This document shows, in pieces, positions 6,968 through 15,604 of a stretch of 64,000 bases of DNA (position 1 is its first letter; the number at the start of each line of letters is the position of its first letter). A program made the position numbers and the translations under genes. This stretch comes from REEB95 sp963762425 (GTDB taxonomy: Bacteria > Pseudomonadota > Alphaproteobacteria > ATCC43930 > CGMCC-115725), in the NCBI GenBank assembly GCA_963762425.1, contig CAVXKY010000004.1:62001-126000 (forward strand), read 5' to 3'. The notes under the pieces were generated by a model. It worked only from the letters and a program-made list of their open reading frames with translations, was not told the origin of the DNA and did no database searches.

Positions 6968-8923
6968 TTACTCCGTCGCCGCCGCTTCGCCGCCGAGCGT
7001 GGCTTCGGTCCAGGCGGCGGGATCGGCCGAGCCTTTTTCAGGATTGAGCCCCGAGAGCGACATCCAGCGCGCGCGGAACCAGCTGCGCGCTGAAACCTCG
7101 AACGTGATGCGCTTGCGTTCGGGCGGGCCGGAGAGGCCGAAAGCCTGCCAGGGAATCGTGGTCTCGGCGACGATGCGCGGCTGGTCGGCGCCGAAATAAA
7201 GCGTCGCCGCGCCCGGCACCGGCGGACACGAGCCGCCGTGATGCTCCGCCGGCGCGCCCGCGCACAGCATCGGCGCCATCGGCGGATAGTCTTTGGTCTT
7301 GCCCTTGGGCGGGATGAAATAGAGCGTGAAGCGCTTCGGCCCCGCTCCGGCGTCCATGTCGAGCTCGATGCGATAGGCTTCGCTCAAGGGAAACGCCCCG
7401 TCATAGGCCAGCACCTCGGTGTCGTAATAATCCTGGCCGATGGTGGCGAGCGAAATTCCCCGGTCGCTCCAGGCGAGATAGGCCTCGCCGAAAGCCACGT
7501 CGCCCTTTTCCGTCCGCAAGGGCGGCAGCAGCGATTGCGCTTTGGGCCAGTCGATCAGCGAGGCGTGATCCGGGTCGATCGCCGCCTTGGGCAGCACGAG
7601 TGCGGCGCGGTCCTGGCGCGGCATCTTTGCCGCTTCTTGGTGAATCGCGGGCAAAGCGCGGTTGGCCGCGCCCAGCGCCGCCGTCAATTCCTCATAAGGC
7701 CGGTCCTCGATATCGACCAGGCCGAAATTGTAATCCTCGCTGTCCTGCCGCCCGCCCACCGGATAGTCGTAATACTGGAACCAGTGCACCCCCAGCACCT
7801 CGGGAATGGCGGCGAAATTCCTGGCCGCCGCCGAAGCACCCGATGCCCGCTCGGCTTGCGTGTCCACCGTCATGAGATGGCCGTTGTTGAGGTTGCCGGT
7901 GCGGTTCTGATGCGCGGCGTAAAACCATTCCGAGATCAGCACCGGCTTGGCCCCGGTCAAGGCGCGCAACCCGTCGAAGTAATAGGGCGCGATCCAACCC
8001 TCGGGGCTGTCGACGTTGTAATTGGTGGATATCGCGTCGACGTAAGGCGCCTCGGCTCTTATGGCCGCCGGGTCGTAATAGATCGGCAGCCGGTCGCCGA
8101 AATAGAGCGCGCCGGGATCGGCCCGGTGGATGGCGTGCGCCGAAAGCGCGTAATAATGCTCGGCGACGATATGCGTCCACAGCGCGATGAATTTCGCGCC
8201 CTGGCCGCCGGGCCTGAGCTTGGCCGTCGCCTGGCTCGCCAGCAGCCCATTCCAGGAATGAACCTCGTCCGGCGGCGCGAAATCCTCGGAAAATCTCCGC
8301 CAATCCTCGTGGTAATATTCCTCGAGAGTCCTCACCAGGCGCTGCTTGGTGTAATTCTCGGCGGGCTTGCGGGAATAGAAGGTGAAAAGCGCGCCGTCCC
8401 ACCACCCCACCTCGTTGTCGGAGAAATAGCCGATGCGGTAGGGGTTGGCGCGGTAAGGCGCGGTCAGCTCGCGCGCCTTTTGGTCCATGATCCGGCCCAT
8501 ATCCGGCCGGAAGGGATCGAACCAGTGGAATTTCGCGTTGCGCCCCAATTCGAGATTGATCACGCCCGGCATCCGCAATTGCTGCGGCGGCAACGACCAG
8601 GAACCGGCGGTGTTGAACGCCCATTGCGCCATCCGCGCCCGGGTTTCGCCGATCCACTGGTCGAGCGAGCCATCGTAGCGGTGCCAGTCGTAACGCGGCC
8701 GGTCGAGCTTGGCGACGGAATAGCCGCCATCGAGCACGTTGACGCCGGTCGAAAACAGCTTCGCGCCGCACGGGTCGACCAGCCAGGCCTCGCCCTGGAG
8801 CTTTTCCGCGCGCCAGCGCGCATCGGGCGCGTCGCCCAGGCCGCAAGCCGTCGCGGCAGATGTGACACCGAGGAATATTAAAAGACCGGCCGCAAACGCG
8901 CGGACACGGTAGAGGCAACTCAT
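6968..8923 (-). CDS. secreted glycoside hydrolase-like protein (agarase/GH50-like, clan GH-A)
   Basis: A 651-residue exported protein. A signal peptide (about residues 1-26, FAAGLLIFLGVTSAATA) precedes a TIM-barrel-like region that opens LVDPCGAKLFSTGVNVLDGG. GYFSDNEVGWW near residue 169 supplies an Asn-Glu pair typical of a clan GH-A acid/base. VLISEWFYAAH near residue 330 supplies a likely nucleophile Glu. The last 150 residues look like a CBM9/DOMON-type beta-sandwich (LAYDGAFPLSEAYRIELDMD). The layout resembles proteins annotated beta-agarase, but the substrate is unknown. Its ATG overlaps the tldD stop by four bases (ATGA), so it is translationally coupled to tldD, an unusual partner for a secreted glycosidase. 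Confidence 0.6.
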   Translation of the reverse strand: MSCLYRVRAFAAGLLIFLGVTSAATACGLGDAPDARWRAEKLQGEAWLVDPCGAKLFSTGVNVLDGGYSVAKLDRPRYDWHRYDGSLDQWIGETRARMAQWAFNTAGSWSLPPQQLRMPGVINLELGRNAKFHWFDPFRPDMGRIMDQKARELTAPYRANPYRIGYFSDNEVGWWDGALFTFYSRKPAENYTKQRLVRTLEEYYHEDWRRFSEDFAPPDEVHSWNGLLASQATAKLRPGGQGAKFIALWTHIVAEHYYALSAHAIHRADPGALYFGDRLPIYYDPAAIRAEAPYVDAISTNYNVDSPEGWIAPYYFDGLRALTGAKPVLISEWFYAAHQNRTGNLNNGHLMTVDTQAERASGASAAARNFAAIPEVLGVHWFQYYDYPVGGRQDSEDYNFGLVDIEDRPYEELTAALGAANRALPAIHQEAAKMPRQDRAALVLPKAAIDPDHASLIDWPKAQSLLPPLRTEKGDVAFGEAYLAWSDRGISLATIGQDYYDTEVLAYDGAFPLSEAYRIELDMDAGAGPKRFTLYFIPPKGKTKDYPPMAPMLCAGAPAEHHGGSCPPVPGAATLYFGADQPRIVAETTIPWQAFGLSGPPERKRITFEVSARSWFRARWMSLSGLNPEKGSADPAAWTEATLGGEAAATE

Positions 8924-10353
8924 GAACCCGTGCCGCCCACCGTCAGGCCGTCCATGCGCAAGGTTGGCTGGCCGACGCCAACCGGCACGCCCTGGCCGTC
9001 CTTGCCGCAGGTGCCGATGCCGTCGTCGAGCTTCAGATCGTTGCCGATCATGGAAATCTTGGTGAGCGCGTCCGGCCCGTTGCCGATCAGCGAGGCGCCC
9101 TTGACCGCCTTGCCCACCTTGCCGTCCTCGATCAGATAGGCCTCGGAGGCCGAGAACACGAATTTGCCGTTGGTGATGTCGACTTGGCCGCCGCCGAAAT
9201 TGACCGCGTAAAGCCCGCGCTTGACCGAGCGGATGATCTCCAACGGGTCATGCGGCCCGGCCAGCATGTAGGTGTTGGTCATGCGCGGCATCGGCGCATG
9301 GGCGTAGCTTTCCCGCCGGCCGTTGCCGGTCGGGCGCATGCCCATCAGCCGCGCATTGAGTCGGTCCTGCATGTAGCCCTTCAGGATCCCGTCCTCGATC
9401 AGCGTCGTGTAGGAACTGGGCGTGCCTTCGTCGTCGACGGTGAGCGAACCGCGCCGGTCCTTGAGCGTGCCGTCATCGACCACGGTGACGCCGGGCGCCG
9501 CCACGCGGCTTCCGATCAAGCCGGTGAAAGCCGAGGTTTTCTTGCGGTTGAAATCGCCTTCGAGGCCGTGGCCCACCGCTTCGTGCAGCATGACCCCGGG
9601 CCAGCCCGGACCGAGTACCACCGTCATTTCGCCCGCCGGCGCGGGCACCGAGCCGAGATTGACCAGCGCCTGGCGCAACGCCTCGTCGACCTGTTTCTTC
9701 CACTGCCTTGGGTCGAGATAGCGCTCATAGGCGATGCGCCCGCCCGCGCCCGAGCCGCCCGCTTCCATGCGGCCGTTCTCCTCGACCACGACGCCGATAT
9801 TGAGCCGGACCAGCGGCCTGATGTCGGCCGTGCGCGCGCCGTCGGAGCGGATGATCTCGACCGCGCGCCATTCGCCCGCCAGCGAGGCCATCACCTGCCG
9901 GACGCGGGGGTCCTTGGCACGGGTATAGGCGTCGATCTCCATCAAAAGCTTGGTCTTGGCCGGGAAATCGACCTGGGACAGCGGATTGGCGTCGGTGTAG
10001 AGCGAGCGGTTGGTGCCCGGCGGGTACTCCGCCACGACGCCGCTTTGTCCGCTCTGGACCGCGCGCACCGTCGCCGCGGCGCGCTTGATCGCCGCCTCGG
10101 ACAGCTCCGAGGCATGGGCATAGCCCGCCGATTCGCCGCTGAGCGCGCGCAGGCCGAAGCCCTGGGACTGGTCGAAGGCCGCGCTCTTGATGCGCCCGTC
10201 GTCGAGCGCCAGCGCTTCCGACTGGCTCCATTCCAGGAACAGCTCGCCGTCATCCATGCCCGAGAGCGCCTCGGCCACGATCTTCTCCACCCGCGCGCGG
10301 TCCATGCCGGTTTGGGTGAAGAACAGTTCATCGGTGCGGGCCAGATCGGCCAT
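8920..10353 (-). CDS. tldD: metalloprotease TldD
   Basis: A 477-residue TldD. The zinc-binding motif HEAVGHGLEGDF lies near residue 257 and the C-terminal LRMDGLTVGG signature is present. With PmbA/TldE (522-1865) it forms the TldD-TldE protease, in which TldD holds the active site. ATG 10353 is preceded by AGGAG at a five-base spacing. It is divergent from the cytochrome oxidase operon, a tldD-coxB adjacency seen widely in alphaproteobacteria. The downstream glycosidase-like gene overlaps it by four bases. Confidence 0.95.
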   Translation of the reverse strand: MADLARTDELFFTQTGMDRARVEKIVAEALSGMDDGELFLEWSQSEALALDDGRIKSAAFDQSQGFGLRALSGESAGYAHASELSEAAIKRAAATVRAVQSGQSGVVAEYPPGTNRSLYTDANPLSQVDFPAKTKLLMEIDAYTRAKDPRVRQVMASLAGEWRAVEIIRSDGARTADIRPLVRLNIGVVVEENGRMEAGGSGAGGRIAYERYLDPRQWKKQVDEALRQALVNLGSVPAPAGEMTVVLGPGWPGVMLHEAVGHGLEGDFNRKKTSAFTGLIGSRVAAPGVTVVDDGTLKDRRGSLTVDDEGTPSSYTTLIEDGILKGYMQDRLNARLMGMRPTGNGRRESYAHAPMPRMTNTYMLAGPHDPLEIIRSVKRGLYAVNFGGGQVDITNGKFVFSASEAYLIEDGKVGKAVKGASLIGNGPDALTKISMIGNDLKLDDGIGTCGKDGQGVPVGVGQPTLRMDGLTVGGTGS

Positions 10354-10450
10354 GTGACTCCTGTGGATAAATCCTTTTGCCAGAAAGAGAGATGGGGTGC
10401 CAGGGCCTCGTCCGCCAGCGCCGAAACGGCGCCGCCGAAACCCTTGGTTT

Positions 10451-10468
10451 ATGCGGCATAAAGTCGCA
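10451..10468. promoter_or_regulatory. RegA/PrrA/RegR-like inverted-repeat element upstream of coxB
   Basis: ATGCGGCATAAAGTCGCA contains the half sites GCGGC and GTCGC separated by five bases. It agrees at 14 of 15 positions with the RegR box as I recall it (GNGRCRTTNNGNCGC) and fits the GCGNC/GNCGC half-site description of PrrA/RegA. It ends 91 bases before the coxB ATG at 10560. The same ATGCGGCA-N4-GTCGCA pattern occurs upstream of petA at 50298-50315. Binding by a RegA-family regulator is inferred. Confidence 0.5.
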
Positions 10469-10559
10469 ATGTTGCGATTGGTATCGCCGTCTGGCGAACG
10501 GTATCTAAGGTGCCATAATGTATCTGACCCGGCATGGGGGCCGGGACGAGGGGAACGAC

Positions 10560-11426
10560 ATGGTGGGGTTTCCGGGTGAGGGTTTGGGGCGCTTTTGGCG
10601 CCGGGCGCAACGCGTCGCGGCCGCGCTGTGGGTGCCGCTGCTGCTGGTTTCCGCCCGCGCTTTCGCCGATCAGCCGCATGACTGGCAGCTCGGCTGGCAG
10701 GCTCCCGCCACGCCGGTTGCCGCGCGCATCGATGCGCTCCACGACGAGGTCCTGGTCATCATCACCCTGATCACGCTGTTCGTGCTCGGCCTCTTGCTCT
10801 ACGTGATGATCCGCTTCAACGCCAAGCGCCACCCGGTGCCCTCGAAGGCCACGCATAACACCCTGGTCGAGGTGATCTGGACGGTGGTGCCGGTGCTGAT
10901 CCTGGTGGCGATCGCCATCCCGTCCTTCAAGCTGCTCTATTACATGGACAAGAATCCGCACGCGACCATGACGCTCAAGATCACCGGGCATCAGTGGTAT
11001 TGGAGCTACGAATATCCCGACCAGGGCGGCATCGCCTTCAACAGCAACATGCTGGACGACGAAACCACCAAGAAGGAAGGCAAACCTCGGCTTTTGTCGG
11101 TCGACAATCCGGTCGTGGTTCCGGTCGGCACCGTGATCCGCGTCCTGGTCACCGGCACCGACGTGATCCACAGCTGGTTCGTGCCCTCGATCGGCGTGCA
11201 GGAATACGCGGTCGAAGGCCGCGTCAACGAGGCCTGGATGCAGCTCGATCGGCCCGGCACCTATTACGGCCAGTGCAACCAGATCTGCGGCATCAACCAT
11301 CCCTTCATGCCGATCGAAATCCACGCGGTCTCCGCGGACGACTTCGCCAAGTGGGTGGAAACCGCCAAGAAACAGTTCGGCCAGAACGGCGGCGTCCGGG
11401 AATTCGCCGCCGGCGCGGCGCAATAG
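10560..11426 (+). CDS. coxB: cytochrome c oxidase subunit II
   Basis: A 288-residue subunit II of the aa3 oxidase. A signal peptide ends at ARAFA before DQPHDWQLG, two membrane helices follow (VLVIITLITLFVLGLLLY; VIWTVVPVLILVAIAI), then the periplasmic cupredoxin domain with the aromatic QWYWSYEYPD and the CuA ligands in GQCNQICGINHPFMP. ATG 10560 is chosen over ATG 10518 because GAGGGGAA lies at the right distance upstream and the signal peptide then starts normally. First gene of a co-directional oxidase operon, divergent from tldD; a RegA-like element lies upstream. Confidence 0.95.
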   Translation: MVGFPGEGLGRFWRRAQRVAAALWVPLLLVSARAFADQPHDWQLGWQAPATPVAARIDALHDEVLVIITLITLFVLGLLLYVMIRFNAKRHPVPSKATHNTLVEVIWTVVPVLILVAIAIPSFKLLYYMDKNPHATMTLKITGHQWYWSYEYPDQGGIAFNSNMLDDETTKKEGKPRLLSVDNPVVVPVGTVIRVLVTGTDVIHSWFVPSIGVQEYAVEGRVNEAWMQLDRPGTYYGQCNQICGINHPFMPIEIHAVSADDFAKWVETAKKQFGQNGGVREFAAGAAQ

Positions 11427-11447
11427 GCAATTCACGAGGAACGGGAC

Positions 11448-13079
11448 ATGGCTACCGGAAAGAGCGCGGCCCATCACGGACACGACGACGCCCAGGGCGG
11501 TCACTACCCAGGCTTCGCTTCGCGCTGGCTCTTTTCGACCAATCACAAGGACATCGGCACGCTCTATCTCATCTTCGCCATCACCGGCGGTCTCATCGGC
11601 GGCGCGTTTTCCGTCATCATGCGTCTCAATCTGATGGTGCCGGGCGACCCGCTGTTCCACAACGACCACCAGCTCTACAACGTCATCATCACCGCGCACG
11701 GCCTCATCATGGTGTTCTTCATGGTGATGCCGGCGCTGATCGGCGGCTTCGGCAACTGGTTCGTGCCGCTGATGATCGGCTCGCCCGACATGGCCTTCCC
11801 GCGCATGAACAACATCAGCTTCTGGCTACTGGTGCCCGCATTCCTGCTGCTGGTGGGCTCGACCATGGTCGGCGATCCCGCCGGCGCGGGCGTCGGTTGG
11901 ACGATCTATCCGCCCTTGTCGTCCAAGATCGGCCATCCCGGGCCGTCCGTCGACATGGCGATCTTCTCGCTGCATTTGGCCGGCGCCTCGTCGATCATGG
12001 GCGCGATCAATTTCATCACCACCATCTTCAACATGCGCGCGCCCGGCATGACGCTGCACAAGATGCCGCTGTTCGTCTGGTCCATCCTGGTGACGGCGTT
12101 CCTGCTGCTGCTGTCGCTGCCGGTGCTGGCGGGCGCCATCACCATGCTGCTGACCGACCGCAATTTCGGAACCACGTTCTTCGATCCCGCCGGCGGCGGC
12201 GATCCGCTGCTGTTCCTGCACCTGTTCTGGTTCTTCGGCCACCCCGAGGTCTACATCATGATTTTGCCGGCCTTCGGCATCATCAGCCAGGTGATCTCGA
12301 CCTTCTCCAAGAAGCCGATCTTCGGCTATCTCGGCATGGCCTATGCGATGGTGTCGATCGGAGTCATCGGCTTCGTGGTGTGGGCGCACCACATGTTCAC
12401 CACCGGCATCAGCGTCGACACCCAGGCCTATTTCACCGCCGCGACCATGGTCATCGCCGTGCCCACCGGCATCAAGATATTCTCCTGGATCGCGACCATG
12501 TGGGAGGGCGCGATCGAGTTCAAGACGCCGATGCTGTGGGCGATCGGGTTCCTGTTCCTGTTCACGGTTGGCGGCGTCACCGGCGTGGTGCTGGCCAATG
12601 CCGGCGTCGACCGGCCGCTGCACAACACCTATTACGTGGTGGCGCATTTCCACTACGTCTTGAGTTTGGGCGCGGTGTTCGGCCTGTTCGCCGGATTCTA
12701 TTACTGGATCGGCAAGATGAGCGGCCGGCAATACAACGAGACCTTCGGCAAGATCCATTTCTGGACCACCTTCATCGGCGTCAATTTGACGTTCTTCCCG
12801 ATGCACTTCCTGGGATTGGCCGGCATGCCGCGGCGCGTCAGCGATTACCCGGACGCGTTCGCCGGCTGGAACATGGTGGCCTCGATCGGATCCTTCATCT
12901 CCTTCGCCTCGACGCTGTTCTTCATCTTCATCATCTTCCATACGCTGTTCGCGGGCCGCAAGGTGGGCGCGAATTACTGGGGCGAAGGCGCGACGACGCT
13001 GGAATGGACGGTGTCTTCGCCGCCGCCTTTCCACTCCTATGACGAGTTGCCGCACATCGCTTCCGGCCCGGGCCACTGA
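11448..13079 (+). CDS. coxA: cytochrome c oxidase subunit I
   Basis: A 543-residue subunit I of an aa3-type heme-copper oxidase with about twelve membrane helices. It holds heme a, the heme a3-CuB centre and the proton channels. WLFSTNHKDIGTLYLIFA and FGHPEVYIMILPAFGIIS (with the conserved CuB-ligand His and cross-linked Tyr region), HHMFTTGI and the C-terminal VAHFHYVLSLGAVF are all intact. The His-rich N-terminus (AAHHGHDDAQGGHYP) is a common alphaproteobacterial extension. It starts 21 bases after coxB with GAGGAACGGG as ribosome site. Confidence 0.97.
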   Translation: MATGKSAAHHGHDDAQGGHYPGFASRWLFSTNHKDIGTLYLIFAITGGLIGGAFSVIMRLNLMVPGDPLFHNDHQLYNVIITAHGLIMVFFMVMPALIGGFGNWFVPLMIGSPDMAFPRMNNISFWLLVPAFLLLVGSTMVGDPAGAGVGWTIYPPLSSKIGHPGPSVDMAIFSLHLAGASSIMGAINFITTIFNMRAPGMTLHKMPLFVWSILVTAFLLLLSLPVLAGAITMLLTDRNFGTTFFDPAGGGDPLLFLHLFWFFGHPEVYIMILPAFGIISQVISTFSKKPIFGYLGMAYAMVSIGVIGFVVWAHHMFTTGISVDTQAYFTAATMVIAVPTGIKIFSWIATMWEGAIEFKTPMLWAIGFLFLFTVGGVTGVVLANAGVDRPLHNTYYVVAHFHYVLSLGAVFGLFAGFYYWIGKMSGRQYNETFGKIHFWTTFIGVNLTFFPMHFLGLAGMPRRVSDYPDAFAGWNMVASIGSFISFASTLFFIFIIFHTLFAGRKVGANYWGEGATTLEWTVSSPPPFHSYDELPHIASGPGH

Positions 13080-13097
13080 GCCGGGAGACGATTGCCC

Positions 13098-14039
13098 GTG
13101 AGCCAGATGACATCCGCCGAACTCGCCCGCCGGGAAACCGCCGCCTTCGGCACTTCCGCCGGCGATTACGTCGTGCTCTTGAAGCCGCGGGTGATGTCGC
13201 TGGTGGTGTTCACCGGCTTCGTCGGGCTCTATCTAGCGCCCGGCCGCCTCAATCCGCTGCTGGCGGCGGTGGCGGTGCTTTGCATCGCCGTGGCCGCGGG
13301 CGCGGCGGGCGCCATCAACATGTGGTATGAGCGCGACATCGATTTGCTGATGGAGCGCACGCGCAACCGGCCGCTGCCGGCGGGGCGCATGGCGCCGGGC
13401 GAGGCGTTGGGCTTCGGCTGCGTGCTGGCCGGCGCCTCGGTGATGGTGATGGGGCTGGCGCTCAATTGGGTGGCGGCCGCGCTGCTGGCGCTGACCATCG
13501 GCTTTTATGTCTTCGTCTACACCATCGGCCTGAAGCGCCGCACGCCGCAGAACATCGTCATCGGCGGCGCCGCCGGCGCCTTTCCGCCGCTGATCGGCTG
13601 GGCGGCGGTGACCGGCGATGTGGGCTGGCCGGCCCTGGCATTGTTCGCGCTCATCTTCTTCTGGACGCCGCCGCATTTCTGGGCGTTGTCGCTCTATCGC
13701 GCCGGCGATTACGCGCGCGCCGGCGTGCCGATGCTGCCGGTGGTCGCGGGTCCGCGCGAGACCAAGAAGCAGATGCTGCTCTACACCCTGGTGCTGTGGC
13801 CGGTGGCCGTGGCGCCGGCCTTGTTGCATGTGACCGGCTGGATTTACGGGATCGCGGCCGTGGCGCTTTCGGCGTTGTTCACGCTGATGGCTTGCCGCGT
13901 CCTCGCCAGCACGGATACGGGCTATGCCCGGCAGATGTTCGGTTTCTCGATCCTTTATTTGTTCCTGCTGTTCCTGCTCATGGCGCTCGACCGTGCGCCG
14001 GGCCTGGTTTCGGGCCTTGCCCCGGTATTCGGCGCATGA
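13098..14039 (+). CDS. ctaB: protoheme IX farnesyltransferase (heme o synthase)
   Basis: A 313-residue UbiA-superfamily membrane enzyme that farnesylates protoheme to heme o, the precursor of heme a. Family motifs present: YVVLLKPRVMSLVVFTG, the aspartate-rich NMWYERDIDLLMERTRNRPLP, and FFWTPPHFWALSLYRAGDYARAGVPMLP. I choose GTG 13098 because GGGAGA lies nine bases upstream; a TTG at 13092 and an ATG at 13107 are alternatives. It follows coxA closely, so cofactor and apoprotein are made from one operon. Confidence 0.95.
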   Translation: MSQMTSAELARRETAAFGTSAGDYVVLLKPRVMSLVVFTGFVGLYLAPGRLNPLLAAVAVLCIAVAAGAAGAINMWYERDIDLLMERTRNRPLPAGRMAPGEALGFGCVLAGASVMVMGLALNWVAAALLALTIGFYVFVYTIGLKRRTPQNIVIGGAAGAFPPLIGWAAVTGDVGWPALALFALIFFWTPPHFWALSLYRAGDYARAGVPMLPVVAGPRETKKQMLLYTLVLWPVAVAPALLHVTGWIYGIAAVALSALFTLMACRVLASTDTGYARQMFGFSILYLFLLFLLMALDRAPGLVSGLAPVFGA

Positions 14040-14053
14040 TGGCAAGGATCGTC

Positions 14054-14167
14054 ATGAACGAACGGGAAAAGCGCATCCGCGCCAAGAACCGCGCGCTGCT
14101 GGCGGCGCTCTTGGGCGTGGTGCTCATGTTCTATCTGATCGCGCTCGCCCGCATGGGGAGCTGGTGA
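14054..14167 (+). CDS. CoxF-like small oxidase assembly protein
   Basis: A 37-residue protein: a basic head (MNEREKRIRAKNRALLAALL) followed by one membrane helix (GVVLMFYLIALARMGSW). Single-helix proteins of this shape sit between ctaB and ctaG in most alphaproteobacterial cox operons and are called CoxF or cytochrome oxidase small assembly protein. ATG 14054 has AAGGA five bases upstream. ATGs at 14036 and 14039 would add six or five residues. Its TGA overlaps the ctaG ATG (TGATG), which supports real translation. Function inferred from position and shape only. Confidence 0.75.
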   Translation: MNEREKRIRAKNRALLAALLGVVLMFYLIALARMGSW

Positions 14168-14757
14168 TGCACGCCTCGGGCAAAAAGCGGTTGACGCTAG
14201 GCGGACTGCTGCTGGTGCTGGGCTGCATGGTGGCATTGGTGGCGGCCTCGGTGCCGCTCTACCGCCTGTTCTGCGCCGCCACCGGTTATAACGGCACCAC
14301 CCAGCGCGCCCAAACCGCGCCCGCAACCGAGGTCGAAAACCGCGTCATCACCGTGCGGTTCGACGCCACCACGTCGCCCGAGCTCGATTGGGATTTCCAC
14401 CCCGAGGTGATTTCGGTCCAGGTCCATCCCGGCGAGGCCAAGACCGTGGCCTATCGCGCGGTCAACCATTCGAGCGCGCCGGTCACCGGCACCGCCACCT
14501 TCAACGTCACCCCGACCAAGGCCGGAATCTATTTCGACAAGCTGCAATGCTTCTGCTTCACCAAGCAGCGCCTCAAGCCCGGCGAAGGCAAGGATTTGAC
14601 CGTGACCTTCTTCGTCGATCCCGACATCGTCAAGGACGCCGAGGACCGCGATGTCGACACCATCACCTTGAGCTACACCATGTTCCGCGCCGCGGATCAG
14701 AGCATTCCCGGCCCCTCGGCTTCGGCCGAACCGGTTTCACCGAACAGTTTGCGTTAA
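14167..14757 (+). CDS. ctaG: cytochrome c oxidase copper chaperone CtaG/Cox11
   Basis: A 196-residue Cox11-family protein that delivers copper to CuB of subunit I. One N-terminal membrane anchor (LGGLLLVLGCMVALVAASVPLYRLFC) is followed by an immunoglobulin-like periplasmic domain. The copper-binding Cys pair is in DKLQCFCFTKQRLKPGE near residues 120-135. The ATG overlaps the stop of the CoxF-like gene by one base, and the stop lies 12 bases before coxC. Confidence 0.96.
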   Translation: MHASGKKRLTLGGLLLVLGCMVALVAASVPLYRLFCAATGYNGTTQRAQTAPATEVENRVITVRFDATTSPELDWDFHPEVISVQVHPGEAKTVAYRAVNHSSAPVTGTATFNVTPTKAGIYFDKLQCFCFTKQRLKPGEGKDLTVTFFVDPDIVKDAEDRDVDTITLSYTMFRAADQSIPGPSASAEPVSPNSLR

Positions 14758-14769
14758 GCGAGAGAGATC

Positions 14770-15582
14770 ATGAGCACCGGCCCCGCCGCACACAAACACC
14801 CCTATCACCTGGTCGATCCCAGCCCGTGGCCGATCATCGGCGCCGCCGTCGCCGGCGTTCTGTTCGGCGGCGCGGTGTGGTGGATGCATGGCGGCCCGCC
14901 CTGGTTCATGGCCGCGGGCATGCTCGGCGTGCTCGGCGTTATGTTCGTGTGGTGGCGCGACGTCGTCATGGAGGGAGAATATGGCGGCTATCACAATCCG
15001 GTGGTGCAGATCGGGTTGCGCTTCGGCATGGCGCTGTTCATCGCCTCCGAGGTGATGTTCTTCTCCGCCTTCTTCTGGGCGTTCTTCTCGTCGTCGCTTT
15101 ATCCGGTCGGCGGCATCTGGCCGCCCAAGGGCATCCGCCCTTTCGATCCATGGGAAGTGCCGTTCCTCAACACGCTCATCCTGCTGCTCTCGGGCACCAC
15201 CGTGACCTGGGCGCATCACGCGCTGCTGGAAAACGACCGCAAGAACCTGGTGCGCGGGCTGTTGGTCACCGTGCTGCTGGGCATGACCTTCACCGCGCTT
15301 CAGGCCTACGAGTACAGCCACGCCGCCTTCGGCTTCAAGGACGGGATCTATCCCTCGACCTTCTTCATGGCGACCGGATTCCACGGCGCGCATGTCATCA
15401 TCGGCACCATCTTCCTCGCCGTCTGCCTGTTCCGTTCGATCATCGGGCATTTCACTCCCGAGCATCATTTCGGCCTCGAGGCGGCGGCGTGGTATTGGCA
15501 CTTCGTCGACGTGGTGTGGCTGTTCCTGTTTACCTGCATCTACTGGTGGGGATCGGGCGGCGCGCTCGCCGCCGGCGGTTGA
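14770..15582 (+). CDS. coxC: cytochrome c oxidase subunit III
   Basis: A 270-residue subunit III with seven predicted helices. HKHPYHLVDPSPWPIIG at the start, ASEVMFFSAFFWAFFSSSL, and the C-terminal FHGAHVIIGTIFL...WYWHFVDVVWLFLFTCIYWWG are standard for the aa3 family. It stabilises subunit I and lipid sites and has no redox centre. GAGAGA precedes ATG 14770. Confidence 0.97.
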   Translation: MSTGPAAHKHPYHLVDPSPWPIIGAAVAGVLFGGAVWWMHGGPPWFMAAGMLGVLGVMFVWWRDVVMEGEYGGYHNPVVQIGLRFGMALFIASEVMFFSAFFWAFFSSSLYPVGGIWPPKGIRPFDPWEVPFLNTLILLLSGTTVTWAHHALLENDRKNLVRGLLVTVLLGMTFTALQAYEYSHAAFGFKDGIYPSTFFMATGFHGAHVIIGTIFLAVCLFRSIIGHFTPEHHFGLEAAAWYWHFVDVVWLFLFTCIYWWGSGGALAAGG

Positions 15583-15604
15583 CCGCCGCTCGCGGCCGGG
15601 CGTG

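Noticed and set aside
10471..10515. Sigma-70 promoter before coxB (TTGGTA-N18-TATCTA)
   Set aside because: Both hexamers match poorly; not supportable by eye.
10518..10559. Upstream ATG 10518 as coxB start
   Set aside because: It adds 14 polar residues before the signal peptide; ATG 10560 has the stronger ribosome site.
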